This document shows positions 46,984 through 50,679 of a DNA stretch of 50,679 nucleotides, piece after piece. The stretch lies in the IMG/VR virus record IMGVR_UViG_3300033153_003782, positions 1 to 50,679 of that record. One strand, given 5' to 3'. The DNA comes from a virus. The notes beneath the pieces were generated by a model. That model was not told the DNA's origin. It saw only the letters and a program-made list of their open reading frames with translations, and did not search any database. The first letter of the stretch is position 1. Each line of letters begins with the position of its first letter. The translations under genes and the position numbers were made by a program.

Positions 46984-48944
46984 ACGTCCAGCATCGCCTC
47001 GTAATGGTCCCAAAACATAGGCCACGAAACCTCGTCGAGTTCCAAATAATCAATACATACGGACCACGCCATTACCTCGACGGTGGCCTGCCCGTAGACA
47101 ATTAAATCCCACAGTTCATTATTTACACCAGTGGGTCTAAACCAGTAATATGAGACGCGGCCGCGGTCGTCGGTACGTTTCCGGCGGCTCTCGACCGTTA
47201 GCTCTTTTAACTGTTTATCGAGTAAGTCCACAGGTACGTTAAAATGGTACTCGCGTTGCTTGCCGTTCGCTTGGTCCCATACGCGACGCATAACCGGCGC
47301 GAGCCTGTCTTTGTAGTGGTCGACCGTTACGCGAAAGCCTTTCGTGCCAATCTGCGTTTTGAAAGGTGAAAATTCTTTTGTTACTGAACTACTCACAGCT
47401 TTGTCTTGCCCCATTATGGGGTAAACTCCACTTTCATAATCTGCGCAAAAATTACATACCGTGTCGTATGCGTACCGTGAGTCAATAAACGTCGTCGAGA
47501 TCCTATATTTTACCTTATCATTGGCGATATATTCTTTTTCCTCGATAAGTTCCCTTAACCGTGTCCACACGGGCGACTCGGGCTGTGTACAGTCCTCGTC
47601 CTCAAAGCGCCAATAGTCCACAAGAAAAGACTGCATTCCACGCGTCCAGCCCCATACCGAAACGGCTAAATTTCCTTTGTGGACGTCTACCGTGCAGGTA
47701 AGAAACAATATACGACCCCCGGTCGCGGGTACTGCTAAATTATTCGGAACGTGTCCGAGGGTGTACTCGGCGCGTCTGTGGTTTGATACCATCTCGTTAG
47801 TGATGCGGGCGCCCTGGACCGTAAACGGCATGGCCAGGACGTTATTATAAAAAACTTGGTATTTCGCCACGTCGCGGACTTTCTTTTTCTCGTGGTCATA
47901 GCCATCGAGGTACGAGGCCACAGATTTATACCAGGGTTGCATACCAATTGGCGAGTATAGCGCCGGAAGGTGATACGATCTTATATTCCGGTCTTGGGGC
48001 CGTGCGGTGGGGTTCCAGTGCGCCCCGTGGTCTAAACTAAATAGGTTTTCTTTATCGTGTTCGAAGTGTTCCGTTTGGCAGTTCTGGCACAGATAACGCA
48101 CCGACTCAGGTATCAGAATACCGTCGTCCAGGTCCCACGCGAACCCGTAGTCCTTGCCGGTCTCTTTATTCGCTCCGCTCCATCGTAATTCTTGCGGAAA
48201 GCTGCAGGACCTACACAAAACTAAATATTTGCGCTGGTCGCCGCGCTTGTAGGCTTTAAAAATTTTTGAATTATCGATTATTAAAGGCGTTGAACCTCTA
48301 AAGATTTTCCGCCGCTCCCAGTACGCGGCGCAACGGTCGTCGGATACTTTGTCCGGGTCCCCGTCTTTGCCGACCGTGTCGGGCCATGCGTCGATTTCGT
48401 CTTTCAACATTACCATAATAGAGAATGACCGCATTTTGTCGGCGTTCTTGGCGCCAAACGGGACCATGTAGCCGCCGCCTTCCCATTGGATATGATTGGC
48501 AGTTTTACCAGTCTTTCGGCTGTTGCCTTCGTCCGATGAGCGGATCGAGTCGGCAAAGCCGCTGTGATTAATCATAGGAATAAAATTGTTTTCGATACGG
48601 GCCGTGGCGAGTTCCTTGTCCGCGGTCATGTACATTATGGGCACAGTTTTAATGTGTCGCATAAAGTAGAGGAAACCGCTTTCCAATAGGGTGGAATATG
48701 TAATCTGGACACCCTTCATAAGGTTTACTTCTCGTACCGGGCTGTCGATGTCAAAGCAATCGAGTATCTCGCGCATAAACGGGTTAACGTCGTAACGGAT
48801 ATATCCGGGCATAGGTGTAACCGACTCCGGCAAATACCGGTGATCTTCGTTAAACTGCGTCGGGCTAATATGGTCTATATGGTCGGTTAAGCCCTCGATT
48901 TCATCGGCGAGCCAATCGGCGCCCACTATTTTATTTTTAGACAT
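46971..48944 (-). CDS. Terminase large subunit, GpA type, 657 aa
   Basis: The packaging motor and nuclease. The ATPase part has VREVNLMKGVQITYSTLLES (GpA-type Walker A region, about 72-88), the Walker B segment MVMLKDEIDAWPD (about 176-188) and two CxxC pairs (CRSC, CQNC). The nuclease part has LTCTVDVHKGNLAVSVWGW (about 412-430) and STTFIDSRYAYDTVC. Length and motifs fit the lambda GpA family (PF05876). Confidence 0.95.
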   Translation of the reverse strand: MSKNKIVGADWLADEIEGLTDHIDHISPTQFNEDHRYLPESVTPMPGYIRYDVNPFMREILDCFDIDSPVREVNLMKGVQITYSTLLESGFLYFMRHIKTVPIMYMTADKELATARIENNFIPMINHSGFADSIRSSDEGNSRKTGKTANHIQWEGGGYMVPFGAKNADKMRSFSIMVMLKDEIDAWPDTVGKDGDPDKVSDDRCAAYWERRKIFRGSTPLIIDNSKIFKAYKRGDQRKYLVLCRSCSFPQELRWSGANKETGKDYGFAWDLDDGILIPESVRYLCQNCQTEHFEHDKENLFSLDHGAHWNPTARPQDRNIRSYHLPALYSPIGMQPWYKSVASYLDGYDHEKKKVRDVAKYQVFYNNVLAMPFTVQGARITNEMVSNHRRAEYTLGHVPNNLAVPATGGRILFLTCTVDVHKGNLAVSVWGWTRGMQSFLVDYWRFEDEDCTQPESPVWTRLRELIEEKEYIANDKVKYRISTTFIDSRYAYDTVCNFCADYESGVYPIMGQDKAVSSSVTKEFSPFKTQIGTKGFRVTVDHYKDRLAPVMRRVWDQANGKQREYHFNVPVDLLDKQLKELTVESRRKRTDDRGRVSYYWFRPTGVNNELWDLIVYGQATVEVMAWSVCIDYLELDEVSWPMFWDHYEAMLDVPGE

Positions 48945-49087
48945 TGGACGGCGGCGATTATAAGAGCTATAGGGGCAATCAATAGGTACCCGAAAAATTT
49001 AGGGCTTGTAACACGTACGCGGTCGCGTACAATAATTAGCATGATTAGAACCCCACAAAGAAAATAAATCGCTAGGCCTGTTATCAT
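48926..49087 (-). CDS. Two-pass small membrane protein, 53 aa, holin candidate
   Basis: The frame reads MITGLAIYFLCGVLIMLIIV, a charged loop RDRVRVTSPK, then FFGYLLIAPIALIIAAVQCL. Two membrane segments with a short basic loop resemble small class II holins or pinholins. It overlaps its neighbours (ATGA at the start; 19 bases with terminase). Confidence 0.6.
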   Translation of the reverse strand: MITGLAIYFLCGVLIMLIIVRDRVRVTSPKFFGYLLIAPIALIIAAVQCLKIK

Positions 49088-49284
49088 TTCCGGCGCCTCG
49101 CTTCGCGGCGTTGCTGGCGCTCGCGCTTACGTTTCTTTTTATCCGCTGTGCGGTATTGCGCGCGGTTGGGTGTCCGTGCTCTTACGCGCCGCGAGTAATA
49201 GACGCGCTGGAAGTTCCAGAAGTCGCGTAGCACCAGTAAAATTATAATTACGGCCGTTACGCCGATTATGTCCCAAGCTGTCAT
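49084..49284 (-). CDS. Membrane protein with very basic tail, 66 aa
   Basis: One membrane segment (IIGVTAVIIILLVL, residues 6-19) is followed by an Arg/Lys-rich tail (TADKKKRKRERQQRREARRR). AAAGGAAGG precedes the ATG. The basic tail would stay in the cytoplasm. The function is unknown; membrane-lesion or DNA-binding roles are possible. Confidence 0.7.
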   Translation of the reverse strand: MTAWDIIGVTAVIIILLVLRDFWNFQRVYYSRRVRARTPNRAQYRTADKKKRKRERQQRREARRRK

Positions 49285-49291
49285 TTTTTCA

Positions 49292-49387
49292 CTACCTTCC
49301 TTTTACATTTTTTATAGCGTCCCGAACTAAGGACACAAAACAAATTGCAGCCACAATGCCAAAGACGGTCGCGGCCGGCTCGCTCAT
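49292..49387 (-). CDS. Single-pass membrane peptide, 31 aa
   Basis: The frame reads MSEPAATVFGIVAAICFVSL then VRDAIKNVKGR. Its ATG overlaps the previous stop as ATGA, and its end carries the ribosome site of the next gene. It is the first of three small membrane proteins before the terminase gene. Confidence 0.55.
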   Translation of the reverse strand: MSEPAATVFGIVAAICFVSLVRDAIKNVKGR

Positions 49388-49689
49388 TTCCCGTACTTCT
49401 CCGGGTGCATCTCGTAGTGCATTTCAAAAATTAAATTCGTTATCGCGTGGGTTAAGTGGGTCTTTGGGTCGTCGCTCTCATCGTCCGCGATGCCCGCCTG
49501 GTAATTCAGGATATGTTTCAGCGCGTGATTGATTGGCCCATTCTCTCCGTCGAGCCGGCTTTGCTGCCAGTTCCTATCCCCGTACTTAGCCGCACCATGG
49601 GCAAATACTTTTGATACCTCGAGTAAAACCTCGCCAGGTATTAGATCCAATCTAACGCCACACTTAAAACGCTTTGCCTCTGTTGTCAT
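49384..49689 (-). CDS. DUF5664-type dATP/dGTP diphosphohydrolase-like protein, 101 aa
   Basis: The sequence (LDLIPGEVLLEVSKVFAHGA, AKYGDRNWQ, then NHALKHILNYQAGIADDESD, THLTHAITNLIFEMHYEM) matches the small MazG-related family annotated as dATP/dGTP diphosphohydrolase N-terminal domain (PF18909). It may adjust nucleotide pools during replication. It overlaps the small terminase stop as ATGA. No PurZ partner is seen. Confidence 0.82.
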   Translation of the reverse strand: MTTEAKRFKCGVRLDLIPGEVLLEVSKVFAHGAAKYGDRNWQQSRLDGENGPINHALKHILNYQAGIADDESDDPKTHLTHAITNLIFEMHYEMHPEKYGK

Positions 49690-50570
49690 GCTTCCCTTAA
49701 TCCTTTCGATATTTTTGACTTCATTGGTCGTATAAAACTGGTAATGGTATTGCGCATTTCTTCCTCAAGCTCCAGTGCGTCACGGCCGGCGCCGTGCATT
49801 GCTATAATTCTTTTCGTCATCGTCTTACACCCGTCGGTTAAAATTTGCATGTGCGCTTTTTCGACATGATCGATAACACCGGTTTTTATTAGGTCCCGGC
49901 TAACTAGGTCCCCTTCAGACTTGCTATTCTTAATTCTTTTTTCGGCAATGTCTTCTATTACCTTGGTGGCTTTTAGCCACTCACTAAAACGTGTATCCGT
50001 CCCGAATTTTTTTACCAGGTCGACGAGGGGTAGGTGGGCGAACTCTCGGATATCCTCCGGCACGGCCAGGGCGAGCATTTTTTCCACAACCTTTTTCTCT
50101 AACTCGTCGTAGGCGTCGCCGGTTGGTAACTCCACACCAAGACGCTTTGCTCGTGCGCCTTTCTTCACTGAGCTGTCGTCACCTTTCACGCTGCCATTGG
50201 TGGTATGTAGAGTCGGCGCCGGTCGTTCGGGCTGCACGGGCGGCTCAGGGGGGGGCATGTAGAGTCGGCCTTGGGACTTTAGTGTGTCCAGAATTTTTCT
50301 AGCACGAACGTTCCCTATTCTAAATTTTTTTTCTAAAAAACCTGCTGTGTACTTCTGCGCGTCTAGCATCGCTGCGGCTGCGTCCTCGAACAATACGTCG
50401 ACGGCGTTTCTCTTATTCACAAAGTCTATAACTTCGGGGTGGGCTAAATCTATTTTCCCGTTAACGATCGACCGCGGGAACTTACCCCGGGAAATCATCT
50501 TGGAGATTGCGGACTTACTTACGCCTACTAGGGCGGCTAGCTCTTGTTTTTCTACGAAATTTGTGCTCAT
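49686..50570 (-). CDS. Terminase small subunit (Nu1/HTH type), 294 aa
   Basis: The N-terminus (VEKQELAALVGVSKSAISKM, then ISRGKFPRSIVNGKIDLAHP) is a winged-HTH DNA-binding domain like Nu1, a second HTH-like region lies around 75-100 (KFRIGNVRARKILDTLKSQG), a Pro-rich linker follows, then a helical C-terminal half. Position before TerL supports the role in site recognition. The ATG lies so close to the promoter that the mRNA may be leaderless. Confidence 0.82.
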   Translation of the reverse strand: MSTNFVEKQELAALVGVSKSAISKMISRGKFPRSIVNGKIDLAHPEVIDFVNKRNAVDVLFEDAAAAMLDAQKYTAGFLEKKFRIGNVRARKILDTLKSQGRLYMPPPEPPVQPERPAPTLHTTNGSVKGDDSSVKKGARAKRLGVELPTGDAYDELEKKVVEKMLALAVPEDIREFAHLPLVDLVKKFGTDTRFSEWLKATKVIEDIAEKRIKNSKSEGDLVSRDLIKTGVIDHVEKAHMQILTDGCKTMTKRIIAMHGAGRDALELEEEMRNTITSFIRPMKSKISKGLREA

Positions 50571-50577
50571 GTCAACT

Positions 50578-50606
50578 ACTGTAGCGTTCTAATTACCATT
50601 TGTCAA
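50578..50606 (-). promoter_or_regulatory. Late-region promoter before the small terminase gene
   Basis: The minus-strand -35 is TTGACA (50601-50606, consensus), the spacer is 17 bp and the -10 is TACAGT (50578-50583). The start codon is eight bases downstream, so transcription would begin next to the ATG. Upstream sequence carries repeated GAGCTG and TTGAC words (50603-50626). It has no class I or II operator. Confidence 0.7.
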
Positions 50607-50663
50607 CAGCTCTTGCAGCTCGTCAACTGAGCACGAAAACACGCTTTTTGTGCGAGGGTGACG

Positions 50664-50679
50664 CGAGGCCAATCTAAAC
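50664..50679. repeat. Right copy of 16-bp terminal overlap
   Basis: Identical to positions 1-16 (CGAGGCCAATCTAAAC), supporting a closed or permuted genome of about 50,663 bp. Confidence 0.85.

Noticed and set aside
49384-49689. Diphosphohydrolase-like gene considered as part of a 2-aminoadenine (Z-DNA) pathway
   Set aside because: No PurZ-like synthetase is present and the family A polymerase shows no feature I can tie to Z-genome enzymes; DUF5664 proteins occur in many ordinary phages.

Overview
The window appears to be a complete tailed-phage genome. The last 16 bases (50664-50679) repeat the first 16 (1-16), as expected for a circular or terminally redundant assembly. All major modules are present once. 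The phage looks like a contractile-tailed (myovirus) member of Caudoviricetes infecting a Gram-negative host. The head genes are lambda-like: GpA-type TerL, gpW, lambda-type portal, S49 protease, gpD decoration, gpE capsid. The tail genes are Mu/P2-like: sheath, tube, frameshifted chaperone, tape measure, gpN-, gpP-, gp45-, gp46-, gp47- and gp48-like proteins. The Gram-negative host is inferred from a small lipoprotein next to a membrane/coiled-coil protein (candidate spanins). I saw no integrase, transposase, excisionase or tRNA gene, so a virulent lifestyle is the default reading.

Layout. (1) 306-1043 (-): a basic protein of unknown role lying upstream of the terminase genes across the junction, then a non-coding stretch with an inverted repeat. 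(2) 1098-1437: three CGGGCCG-type half-sites and a very AT-rich segment. (3) 1438-3002 (+): two overlapping genes made of tandem zinc-ribbon repeats. (4) 3041-10556 (-): about 28 small early genes in short operons, often overlapping by ATGA or TAATG. (5) 10556-15399 (-): a replication operon with a primase-helicase, a TetR-N-like HTH protein, two paralogues and a VRR-NUC nuclease. (6) 15725-17371 (-): an SF2 helicase. (7) 17455-23357 (+): a replication operon with a Cas4-like nuclease, a DUF4116 repeat protein, a DUF2815-type ssDNA-binding protein and a family A DNA polymerase. (8) 50570-23354 (-): one long late region from small terminase through head, tail, lysis-type genes and tail spikes. 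It is interrupted only by a + strand early gene at 46797-46955.

Regulation is the most striking feature. Eight minus-strand promoters and one plus-strand promoter have near-consensus -35 and -10 boxes with a palindrome placed exactly in the spacer. Eight of these nine carry class I (TACGGCynrGCCGTA) and one carries class II (TACCGTCAACGGTGCTA). A second class II site lies in a divergent, face-to-face promoter pair at 17393-17423 that separates the two replication arms. These look like two operator families controlling nearly all early and replication genes. The phage encodes two small HTH proteins (64 and 108 aa) as candidate regulators; the zinc-ribbon proteins next to the half-sites are another possibility.

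Other notable items: a minimal sliding-clamp-like protein; a canonical TTTAAAA -1 frameshift in the tail chaperone; a tail-terminator protein fused to an Ig-like domain and BspA-type leucine-rich repeats; a gp48-like protein fused to two LamG-like domains; many micro-ORFs held by start/stop overlaps; and no recognisable endolysin, leaving a DUF1353 protein as the lysis-enzyme candidate by position. All assignments come from reading the sequence; no database search was run.
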